64,000 nucleotides of DNA from CAWFMO01 sp963817065 (GTDB lineage: Bacteria; Actinomycetota; Thermoleophilia; Solirubrobacterales; 70-9): positions 1,612,001 to 1,676,000 of the forward strand of contig CAWFMO010000001.1 of the NCBI GenBank assembly GCA_963817065.1, read 5' to 3'. This document shows positions 27,108-34,253 of this stretch, in pieces. A model generated the notes under the pieces. It had not been told where the DNA came from. It did no database searches and saw only the letters and a program-made list of their open reading frames with translations. Numbering within the stretch: the first letter of the stretch is position 1; every line of letters begins with the position of its first letter. Position numbers and translations under genes: made by a program.

Positions 27108-28479
27108 CACCGTCCTCGCGCCGCCGGGCATCTTCAAGGCGTACGACATCCGCGGTCTCCACGGCACGGAGATGGACGAGACCACGGCCTACGCGATCGG
27201 CCGCGCGTTCGCGCGCCTGCTCGGCGGGGTGCACGAGAAGCCGACCGCCGAGCTGCGGGTCGGCCTCGGCCGCGACATGCGGCTGACCGCGCCGGAGATG
27301 GCGGGCCGGCTGCGGGAGGGACTGGTCGACGAGGGCGCCGCGGTGATCGACGCCGGCGAGGTCGCGACCGAGATGCTCTATTTCCTCGTCGGCTCGCGCG
27401 AGCTCGACGGCGGGGCGATGGTCACCGCCTCGCACAACCCGAAGCCCTACACGGGAGTCAAGCTGCTTCGCGAGGGCGCGCGGCCGTTCTCCGGCGACGC
27501 CGGGATCCAGGAGGTCCGGGCGCTGATCGAGGAGGGCCTCCCCGATCCGCCCGGCGGCGGCTCGGTCGAAGAGGTCGAGATCGGCGATGAGTTCCGCGCC
27601 CACATGCTGAGCCTCGTAGACACCGCCTCGATCAAGGGGCTCAAGGTGCTCGCCGACGGTGGCAACGGGATGGCCGGCACGATGATCGGCCCGCTCTTGG
27701 AGCAGCTCGGGATCGAGCTGACGACGACCTACTGGACGCCCGACGGCGAGTTCCCGGATCGGGAGCCGAACCCGATGCTCGAGCAGAACCGCGCCTTCAT
27801 CGTCGAGCAGGTTCGCGAGCTGGGCGTCGACCTCGCGATCGCCTGGGACGGCGACGCCGATCGCTGCTTCTTCATCGACAGCGAGGCGAGCTTCTGCGAC
27901 GGCGACTTCATCTGCGCGCTGCTCGCCCGCGCCGCGCTCGAGAAACACCCCGGCGCGACGATCCTCTACGACCCGCGCTCGAGCCGCGCGGTCCCCGACA
28001 CCGTCGCGGCCGCCGGCGGCGAGTCGGACCTGAGCCGGGTCGGGCACGCCTTCTTCAAGGTCCGGATGCGCGAGACCGACGCCGTCTTCGGCGGCGAGGT
28101 TTCCGGCCACTACTACTTCCAGGACTTCTTCTGCGCCGACTCGGGAACGCTGCCGGCGCTCCTGATCCTCGAGCTGATCTCGCGCGACGGCAGGAGCCTC
28201 GCCGAGCTGATGGCCGAGTTTCGCTCGAAGTACTTCATCTCGGGCGAGATCAACTCCGAGGTCGACGACCAGGACGCGAAGATGGAGGAGATCGCCGGGC
28301 GCTACTCCGACGGGGAGATCACCCGGCTCGACGGGGTCTCGATCGATTACCCCGACTGGCACTTCAACGTCCGCGCCTCGAACACCGAGCCGCTGCTGCG
28401 GCTCAACCTCGAGTCGCTGATCTCGCCCGAGCACATGGCCGAGAAGCGCGACGAGGTCCTGGGGCTGATCCGCGCGTGA
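27100..28479 (+). CDS. Phosphomannomutase/phosphoglucomutase
   Basis: It interconverts hexose 1- and 6-phosphates for glycan precursors. The phosphoserine loop TASHNP (about 109-114), metal loop DGDADR (about 250-255) and sugar-binding GEVSGH are all present, and RASNTEPLLRLN marks the phosphate-binding C-terminal domain. Length 459 is normal. A TTG start at 27100 overlaps the HIT gene by eight bases and gives MTDTVLAPPGIFKAYDIRG. The next gene starts at its stop as GTGA, so HIT, mutase and MBL genes are one operon. Confidence 0.93.
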   Translation: MTDTVLAPPGIFKAYDIRGLHGTEMDETTAYAIGRAFARLLGGVHEKPTAELRVGLGRDMRLTAPEMAGRLREGLVDEGAAVIDAGEVATEMLYFLVGSRELDGGAMVTASHNPKPYTGVKLLREGARPFSGDAGIQEVRALIEEGLPDPPGGGSVEEVEIGDEFRAHMLSLVDTASIKGLKVLADGGNGMAGTMIGPLLEQLGIELTTTYWTPDGEFPDREPNPMLEQNRAFIVEQVRELGVDLAIAWDGDADRCFFIDSEASFCDGDFICALLARAALEKHPGATILYDPRSSRAVPDTVAAAGGESDLSRVGHAFFKVRMRETDAVFGGEVSGHYYFQDFFCADSGTLPALLILELISRDGRSLAELMAEFRSKYFISGEINSEVDDQDAKMEEIAGRYSDGEITRLDGVSIDYPDWHFNVRASNTEPLLRLNLESLISPEHMAEKRDEVLGLIRA

Positions 28480-29525
28480 CCGACGACGTCGCCGCGCGCC
28501 TCGCCGAGGCCGGGATTCACACGTTGCGGATCCCGACCCCGTTCGCGGTCGGCAGGGTCAACTGCTACCTGATCGAGGACGACCCGCTGACCCTGGTCGA
28601 CGCCGGGCCGAACTCGGGCAAGGCGCTCGACGAGCTCGAGTCGCAGCTCTCGGCGCTCGGGCGCTCGATCGAGGACATCGAGCTCGTGATCCTCACCCAC
28701 CAGCACATCGACCACCTCGGCCTGGTCGACATCGTCGCCCGGCGTTCCGGCGCCGAGGTCGCCGCGATCGACGTCGTCGTCCCGTTCGTCGAGAACTTCG
28801 GCCAGGACGCCGAGCGCGACGACGAGCAGGCGGCCGAGCTGATGCAGAGCCACGGGATCCCCGAGGACGTCGTCAGCGCGCTGCGCACCGTCTCGGGCAG
28901 CTTCCGCGCCTGGGGATCGAAGGCCAAGGTGACCCGCCCGCTGCGCAACGGCGAGCTGCTGGTGATGCGCGACCGAAAGCTCGAGGTGATGCTGCGCCCC
29001 GGCCACAGCCCCTCCGACACGCTCTTCTGGGACGCCGACCGCAAGATCCTGCTCGCCGCCGACCACCTGATCAAGAACATCTCCTCGAACCCGCTGATCT
29101 CGCGGCCGCTCGACGGCTCGAACCGCCGCCGCCAGGCGCTGGTCGAGTACATCGACTCGCTGGCCAAGACCCGCGAGCTGCCCGCCGAGATCGTGCTCGC
29201 CGGCCACGGCGAGCCGATCACCGACCACGTCGCGCTGATCGACGAGCGCTTCGCGCTCCACGAGCGCCGCGCCGAGAAGCTCCACGGGCTGATCGCCGAG
29301 CAGCCGCGCACCGGCTACGAGCTCGCCCAGGCGCTGTGGGGGAACGTCGCCGTCACCCAGGCCTTCCTGACGCTTTCGGAGGTGATCGGCCACGTCGACC
29401 TGCTTGCCAACGCCGGCCGCGTCCGCGAGCTCGACGACGACGGGATCGTTCGCTTCGAGTCGACCGGCGAGGGCGAGCCGATCAGCCTCGGGCGAGCGGG
29501 TAACCCCGCAGCGGAGCGGGGTTAA
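28476..29525 (+). CDS. MBL-fold metallo-hydrolase
   Basis: The 349-residue protein has the metallo-beta-lactamase metal motif THQHIDHLG (about 74-82), LRPGHSPSDTLFW and LAADHL. A C-terminal winged-helix-like region (about 265-330) follows, as in LACTB2-type hydrolases and glyoxalase II relatives. The substrate is unknown. The GTG start overlaps the mutase stop as GTGA. The last nine codons contain a perfect inverted repeat. Confidence 0.85.
   Translation: MTDDVAARLAEAGIHTLRIPTPFAVGRVNCYLIEDDPLTLVDAGPNSGKALDELESQLSALGRSIEDIELVILTHQHIDHLGLVDIVARRSGAEVAAIDVVVPFVENFGQDAERDDEQAAELMQSHGIPEDVVSALRTVSGSFRAWGSKAKVTRPLRNGELLVMRDRKLEVMLRPGHSPSDTLFWDADRKILLAADHLIKNISSNPLISRPLDGSNRRRQALVEYIDSLAKTRELPAEIVLAGHGEPITDHVALIDERFALHERRAEKLHGLIAEQPRTGYELAQALWGNVAVTQAFLTLSEVIGHVDLLANAGRVRELDDDGIVRFESTGEGEPISLGRAGNPAAERG
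29501..29524 (+). repeat. Perfect inverted repeat at the end of the MBL gene
   Basis: TAACCCCGC and GCGGGGTTA pair perfectly around a six-base loop and include most of the TAA stop. No T-run follows, so it is not a clear intrinsic terminator; it could stabilise the 3' end or slow read-through into the lipid kinase gene. Confidence 0.6.
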
Positions 29526-29533
29526 CAAACACC

Positions 29534-30553
29534 GTGCCCGCGACCCGGACGCCCGATAAGCCGCGCCATTCTCCGGAGACCGCTTCCCCGGCGCAGCCGA
29601 TCGCTCCCGGCGCGGCGAAGAAACGAATGCTGATCATCGTCAACCCCTACGCGACGACGGTCTCGAGCAGGCTCAAGAACCTCGTCGTCTACGCCCTCCA
29701 GGCGCGCTACGACGTCGAGGCGATCGACACCGAGGCCGCCGAGCACGCGATCGAGATCGGCCGCGAGGCGGGCGGCGGCGACTACGACATCGTCGTCGCC
29801 TTCGGCGGCGACGGGACCCTGAACGAGGTCGCCAACGGACTCGCCGGGACCGACATCCCGGTCTCGGTCCTCCCCGGCGGCGCCACCAACGTCGTCGCGC
29901 GGACGCTCGGGATCCCCACCGACGTCGTCGACGCGACCGAGCACCTGATCGGGATCGCCGACGACTTCAGGCCGCGGCGGATCGACCTCGGGACGATCAA
30001 CGACCGCCGCTTCGTCTTCGCCTGCGGGATGGGGCTCGACGCGACCGTCGTCCGCAAGGTCGACTCGCGGCCGAAGCTCAAGGCGCGCCTCGGTCCCTGG
30101 TACTTCACCTGGGCCGCCGTCACCGGCTTCTACCGCGAGTACATGCGCGACCCGGTGCGGATGAACGTCGGCGTCAACGGCGAGGCCGCCGAGGGCGTGA
30201 CCGCGATCTTCCAGAACTCCGACCCGTTCACGTACTTCGCCGACCGCCCGGTGCGGATCTGCGAGGGCGCCGAGCTCTCAAACGGCCGGCTGTCGGCGGC
30301 GGTCCTCGCGCGCGCGACCCAGCGCGACATGCCGACGATCGCGGCCCGCGTCCTCCACCCCAAGCTCAGGGCCGCGAAGCATCGCCACATCGAGCACTTC
30401 GACGGCCTGACCGAGGCCAACGTCGCGTCGATCTCGAGCGACGCAGGAGGCGCCCCGCGCAGCTTCCCGATCCAGGTCGACGGCGACTACATCGGTGACT
30501 TCACCGAGGCGCGGATCGGGATCGAGCCCCGGGCGCTGAGCCTCGTCGCCTAG
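29534..30553 (+). CDS. Diacylglycerol kinase-family lipid kinase (YegS-like)
   Basis: The catalytic-domain signatures are clear: LIIVNPYA near the N-terminus, FGGDGTLNEVANG (about 94-106) for ATP, and VLPGGATNVVARTLG. The C-terminal half has the beta-sandwich pattern ending FPIQVDGDYIGDF. Such kinases phosphorylate diacylglycerol, other lipids or sphingoid bases at the membrane; the substrate is not predictable. The GTG start gives a 30-residue Pro-rich leader, and ATG at the later MLIIVNP is an alternative. It follows the MBL gene by eight bases. Confidence 0.88.
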   Translation: MPATRTPDKPRHSPETASPAQPIAPGAAKKRMLIIVNPYATTVSSRLKNLVVYALQARYDVEAIDTEAAEHAIEIGREAGGGDYDIVVAFGGDGTLNEVANGLAGTDIPVSVLPGGATNVVARTLGIPTDVVDATEHLIGIADDFRPRRIDLGTINDRRFVFACGMGLDATVVRKVDSRPKLKARLGPWYFTWAAVTGFYREYMRDPVRMNVGVNGEAAEGVTAIFQNSDPFTYFADRPVRICEGAELSNGRLSAAVLARATQRDMPTIAARVLHPKLRAAKHRHIEHFDGLTEANVASISSDAGGAPRSFPIQVDGDYIGDFTEARIGIEPRALSLVA

Positions 30554-30556
30554 CGG

Positions 30557-31438
30557 CTAGCGGCAGAACGCGAAGCTGTTCAGCGAAACGGGCAGGCCGA
30601 TGCCGGTCGCCCCACCGGTCGCGCTGCCTGAGACCTGCCACCCGTTGCCGGTCGCACGCGACTCGGTGACGAATATCGCACCGCGGTCGGCGCCGCGATC
30701 GGTGAACGTCGTCTCGAATCCGCCCCCGAGCGCTCGCCGCGGGGACGTGCATGGATCGGTCGCGGCTTCGACGGGCACCGGCGTCGCCGCCGTGACCGCC
30801 GAACTTGTCTTCTCCCGCAGCTCGCCCTTGCCCTTGGTCTTGGCGCAGTAGACGAAGGCGGTGACGTCGTTGTCGCCTCCGGCGGCCGCGGCGGAGCGGA
30901 CCCCCTTCACCGACCAGCTGCTCGAGCTGGCGAGCTTGCTCTCGACGGCGAAGGTGACGATCCTGTCGACCTGGGCCGGAAGGTGAAAGCCGCCGGAGAG
31001 CGCTTTCTGCCCCCTCGGACAGTCGGCCACAGCCCGCTGCTCAGCTCGCGCCGATCCCGGCAGGCTGACGGTCTCGATCGCCTGTCTGACGACCCCCTTG
31101 CGACAGTAGGCGTAGGCGGTCAGCTTCGTCGGCCCGGCGCCCGACTGGCCGGCGCTCACCTGCCAGGTGTGGTTCTTGACCCGCCGCGACTCGTAGACGA
31201 AAAGAAGCCCGGCGCTGTCGTAGCCGCCTCCAATCGCGACCGTGCCCTTGGGGCAGCGCGCCTTGGCCGTGCCGAGGCTCGCGAAGCCGGAGATCGAGGT
31301 CGAGCCGACACGCGTGATCGTCTTCGCGCTCGACTTCGCCTTCTGGGCGCCGGCGATCCCGGGCGCGGCGAGCATCCACGCAGCGGCCGCGGCAAGCGCC
31401 GCCAGCACAATCCCTCGATTCAGAGAACCCCTTGCCAT
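30557..31438 (-). CDS. Secreted protein with threefold Cys-bounded repeat
   Basis: A signal peptide (MARGSLNRGIVLAALAAAAA to GAQ) and a Lys-containing stretch (KAKSSAKT) precede three similar units of about 80 residues. Each opens with a Cys and GGG/GGF (CPKGTVAIGGGYD; CPRGQKALSGGFH; CTSPRRALGGGFE), carries ESR/ESK then WQVS/WSVK, and closes with AYC, VYC or AFC. The paired cysteines probably form a disulfide in each unit. No known enzyme motif is visible. The ATG at 31438 is preferred because it starts the signal peptide. Confidence 0.75.
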   Translation of the reverse strand: MARGSLNRGIVLAALAAAAAWMLAAPGIAGAQKAKSSAKTITRVGSTSISGFASLGTAKARCPKGTVAIGGGYDSAGLLFVYESRRVKNHTWQVSAGQSGAGPTKLTAYAYCRKGVVRQAIETVSLPGSARAEQRAVADCPRGQKALSGGFHLPAQVDRIVTFAVESKLASSSSWSVKGVRSAAAAGGDNDVTAFVYCAKTKGKGELREKTSSAVTAATPVPVEAATDPCTSPRRALGGGFETTFTDRGADRGAIFVTESRATGNGWQVSGSATGGATGIGLPVSLNSFAFCR

Positions 31439-31896
31439 TCGCGGGGGAGAATACCCGTATCGCCTCCGAATCAACACACAAAGACTGTCTCTTCTGCCGC
31501 ATCGCGGCCGGAGAGGATGCTGGCCACATCGTCCTCGAGGACGAGGACTTCGTCGCCTTCCTCGACATCCGCCCCCTCTTCCCCGGCCACACCCTGCTGG
31601 TCCCGCGCGAGCACCACGTGACGCTCGCCGACCTCCCCGACGAGCTCGTCGGGCCGCTGTTCGCCAACGCGAAGCTGCTCTCCCGCGCAGTCCCCGAGGC
31701 GATGGGCAAGCCCGGCAGCTTCGTCGCCCTCAACAACGTCGTCTCCCAAAGCGTCCCCCACCTCCACGTCCACATCGCCCCCCGCAAGCCCAAAGACGGC
31801 CTCAAAGGCTTCTTCTGGCCCCGCCGCAAGTACCGATCAGCCGCCGAAGCCGCCGAAACGGCCGAAGCCATCCGCGCCACGCTCGCCAACCTGTGA
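31432..31896 (+). CDS. HIT-family hydrolase (second copy)
   Basis: The 154-residue protein has the full HIT pattern: DCLFCRIAAGE, FLDIRPLFPGHTLLVPREH, FVALNNVVSQSVPHLHVHIAP with the HxHxH triad. It belongs to the HinT/Ap4A-hydrolase superfamily. The only start before the Cys motif is TTG at 31432, which overlaps the start of the divergent secreted-protein gene by seven bases and has a weak ribosome-binding site. The start is therefore uncertain, but the core is intact. Confidence 0.85.
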   Translation: MPFAGENTRIASESTHKDCLFCRIAAGEDAGHIVLEDEDFVAFLDIRPLFPGHTLLVPREHHVTLADLPDELVGPLFANAKLLSRAVPEAMGKPGSFVALNNVVSQSVPHLHVHIAPRKPKDGLKGFFWPRRKYRSAAEAAETAEAIRATLANL

Positions 31897-31926
31897 CCGA
31901 GGGTACCCGGCGGTACCCGCCGAGCC

Positions 31927-34221
31927 CTAGCTGCCCGGCGTGACCCGGTAGGCGTCGAAGACCGAGTCGACGTTGCGGAGGCGGCTGATCGCGCCCTTGA
32001 GCTGGTCGACCTCGCCGACCTCGACCACGAAGCGGTTCTTGACCATCGGGTGGCGGGTCGTGCAGCTCGCTTCGAGGATGTTGACCCCGGCCTCGGCGAA
32101 GGTGCGCGAGAGGTCCTCGAGCAGGCGGGTGCGATCCCAGGCGTCGACCTGGAGCTCGACCCGGTAGGTCGCCTCGCCGGCGCCGTCCCAGTCGACGTCG
32201 GTGAAGCGCTCCGGCGCGCGGCGGAGCGCCTTCAGGTTGCGGCAGTCCTCGCGGTGGATCGTGATCCCGCGCCCGAGCGATACGTAGCCGACGATCTCGT
32301 CGCCGGGCACCGGGCGGCAGCACTTGGCTAGCCGGACCGCGACCTCCTCGACGCCCTTGACCTTGATCCCGAAGTTCTTCGCGTCCTTGGGCCGGCGGCG
32401 GTCGTCGTCACTGCCCTTGAGCAGTCCCTGGAGCGGGGCGTCGTCGGCGACCGCCTCGCCCGCCTTGAGCCGCTGCATCAGCTTGTTGACGACGACCTTC
32501 GAGGAGATCTTCGACTGGCCGAGCGCGATGTAGAAGTCGTCGGCCTTGCGGAAGCCCATCTCGCGGATCACGTCGGCGAACAGCGCCGAGCCGACGATCC
32601 GCTGGTGCGGGAGCCCCTGCTTCTTGAGCGCCGAGACGAGGCCCTCCCGCCCCTCGCGCTCGGCGTCCTCGCGGCTCGCGCGCTTGAACCAGGCGCTGAT
32701 CTTGTTCCGCGCGCGCGTCGTCCGGACCAGCTTCAGCCAGTCGCGCGACGGGCCGCGGCCCGCCTTCGCGGTCATGACCTCGACGATGTCGCCGCTTCGG
32801 AGCTGGTAGTGCAGCGGCACGATCTTGCCGTTCACCTTCGCGCCGACGCAGGTGTGGCCGACGTCGGTGTGGATCGCGTAGGCGAAGTCGAGCGGCGTCG
32901 AGCCGGCACTGAGGCTCTTGACCTCGCCCTGGGGCGTGAAGACGAAGACCTCGTCTTCGAAGAGGTCGACCTTGAGCGCCTCGAGGAACTCCTTCGGGTC
33001 CTGGTCCTTCTCGGCCTCGACGAGCTGCCGCAGCCAGGTCATCTTCTGCTTCTCGGCGTCCTCGTCGGTGGCGCCCTCCTTGTAGATCACGTGAGCGGCG
33101 ATCCCGTACTCGGCTAGCTCGTGCATGTCCGGGGTCCGGATCTGGATCTCGAGCGGCTGGCCCTCGGGGCCGATGACCGTCGTGTGCAGCGCCTGGTACA
33201 TGTTCGCCTTCGGCATCGCGACGAAGTCCTTGAAGCGCCCGGGCAGCGGCTTCCAGAGCGAGTGGATGATCCCGATCGCTCCGTAGCAGTCCTTGACCGA
33301 GCCGACGAGGACCCGCATCGCGGTCAGGTCGAAGATCTCGTTGAACTCCCTCCCCTTGCGGGTCATCTTCGTGTAGATCGAATAGAAGTGCTTGGCGCGG
33401 CCCGAGATCTCGGCCTCGATCCCGACCTTGTCGAGCTCGGCGGAGAGGAACTTCCCGGCCTCGGTGACGTAGTTCTCGCGCTCGGCGCGCTGCTGTGCGA
33501 CGAGCTCCTTGATCTCCTCGTACTTGCGCGGGTGCAGGGTCGCGAACGCGAGGTCCTCGAGTTCCCATTTGATCGCGTGGATCCCGAGTCTGTGCGCCAG
33601 CGGGGCGTAGATCTCGAGCGTCTCGCGCGCCTTCTCGATCTGCTTCTGCTTCGCGAGCGCGTCGAGCGTGCGCATGTTGTGGAGCCGGTCGGCGAGCTTG
33701 ATCAGGATCACCCTGACGTCGCTCGCCATCGCGACCATCATCTTTCGGTAGTTCTCAGCCTGGTGCTCGTCGCGGCTCTTGAACGTGATCCCGGTCAGCT
33801 TCGTGACCCCGTCGACGAGCTGGGCGATCTCCTCGCCGAAGCGCTTCTCGACCTCGGCCAGGCTCGCGCTCGTGTCCTCGACCGTGTCGTGGAGCAGCGC
33901 CGCGCAGAGCGTCTCGGTGTCGAGCCGCATCCCGGCGCAGATCCGCGCGACCCCGAGCGGGTGGGTGATGAAGTCCTCGCCCGACTTGCGCACCTGATCG
34001 GCGTGGCTCTCGCAGGCGAAGCCGAAGGCGCGCTCGACCGCGTCGCGGTCGATCGGCTTTGCGGCGCCGGCGCTGTGCTCCTCGATCACCGCGAACAGGT
34101 CGCCGAGCAGTGCCCGCTCCTCGCTGGAGAGCGCCTTGGTTACGGGATCGGAAGCCGGGGCGGGCGACGCGCCGGTCGGCTCACCGACCTTGGTGTGGCC
34201 CTGGCGATCGTCTTCGACCAC
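31927..34221 (-). CDS. rel: Bifunctional (p)ppGpp synthetase/hydrolase
   Basis: Rel makes and degrades the stringent-response alarmone. Domains in order: HD hydrolase (SHADQVRKSGEDFITHPLGVARI and HDTVEDT), synthetase (GRAKHFYSIYTKM, YQALHTTVIGPEG), TGS (VFVFTPQGEVKSLSAGSTPLDFAYAIHT), zinc-finger/helical region (AKCCRPVPGDEIVGY) and C-terminal ACT. About 764 residues with GTG 34221; a CTG overlapping the recJ stop is the other option. The intact HD motif supports both activities. recJ lies directly upstream. Confidence 0.95.
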   Translation of the reverse strand: MVEDDRQGHTKVGEPTGASPAPASDPVTKALSSEERALLGDLFAVIEEHSAGAAKPIDRDAVERAFGFACESHADQVRKSGEDFITHPLGVARICAGMRLDTETLCAALLHDTVEDTSASLAEVEKRFGEEIAQLVDGVTKLTGITFKSRDEHQAENYRKMMVAMASDVRVILIKLADRLHNMRTLDALAKQKQIEKARETLEIYAPLAHRLGIHAIKWELEDLAFATLHPRKYEEIKELVAQQRAERENYVTEAGKFLSAELDKVGIEAEISGRAKHFYSIYTKMTRKGREFNEIFDLTAMRVLVGSVKDCYGAIGIIHSLWKPLPGRFKDFVAMPKANMYQALHTTVIGPEGQPLEIQIRTPDMHELAEYGIAAHVIYKEGATDEDAEKQKMTWLRQLVEAEKDQDPKEFLEALKVDLFEDEVFVFTPQGEVKSLSAGSTPLDFAYAIHTDVGHTCVGAKVNGKIVPLHYQLRSGDIVEVMTAKAGRGPSRDWLKLVRTTRARNKISAWFKRASREDAEREGREGLVSALKKQGLPHQRIVGSALFADVIREMGFRKADDFYIALGQSKISSKVVVNKLMQRLKAGEAVADDAPLQGLLKGSDDDRRRPKDAKNFGIKVKGVEEVAVRLAKCCRPVPGDEIVGYVSLGRGITIHREDCRNLKALRRAPERFTDVDWDGAGEATYRVELQVDAWDRTRLLEDLSRTFAEAGVNILEASCTTRHPMVKNRFVVEVGEVDQLKGAISRLRNVDSVFDAYRVTPGS

Positions 34222-34253
34222 GGCCTGGGCCGCGTCGGCCCCGCCGTCGCTGC

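Noticed and set aside
29501..29524. An intrinsic terminator after the MBL gene
   Set aside because: The hairpin is perfect but lies inside the coding end and has no T-run; kept only as an inverted repeat.
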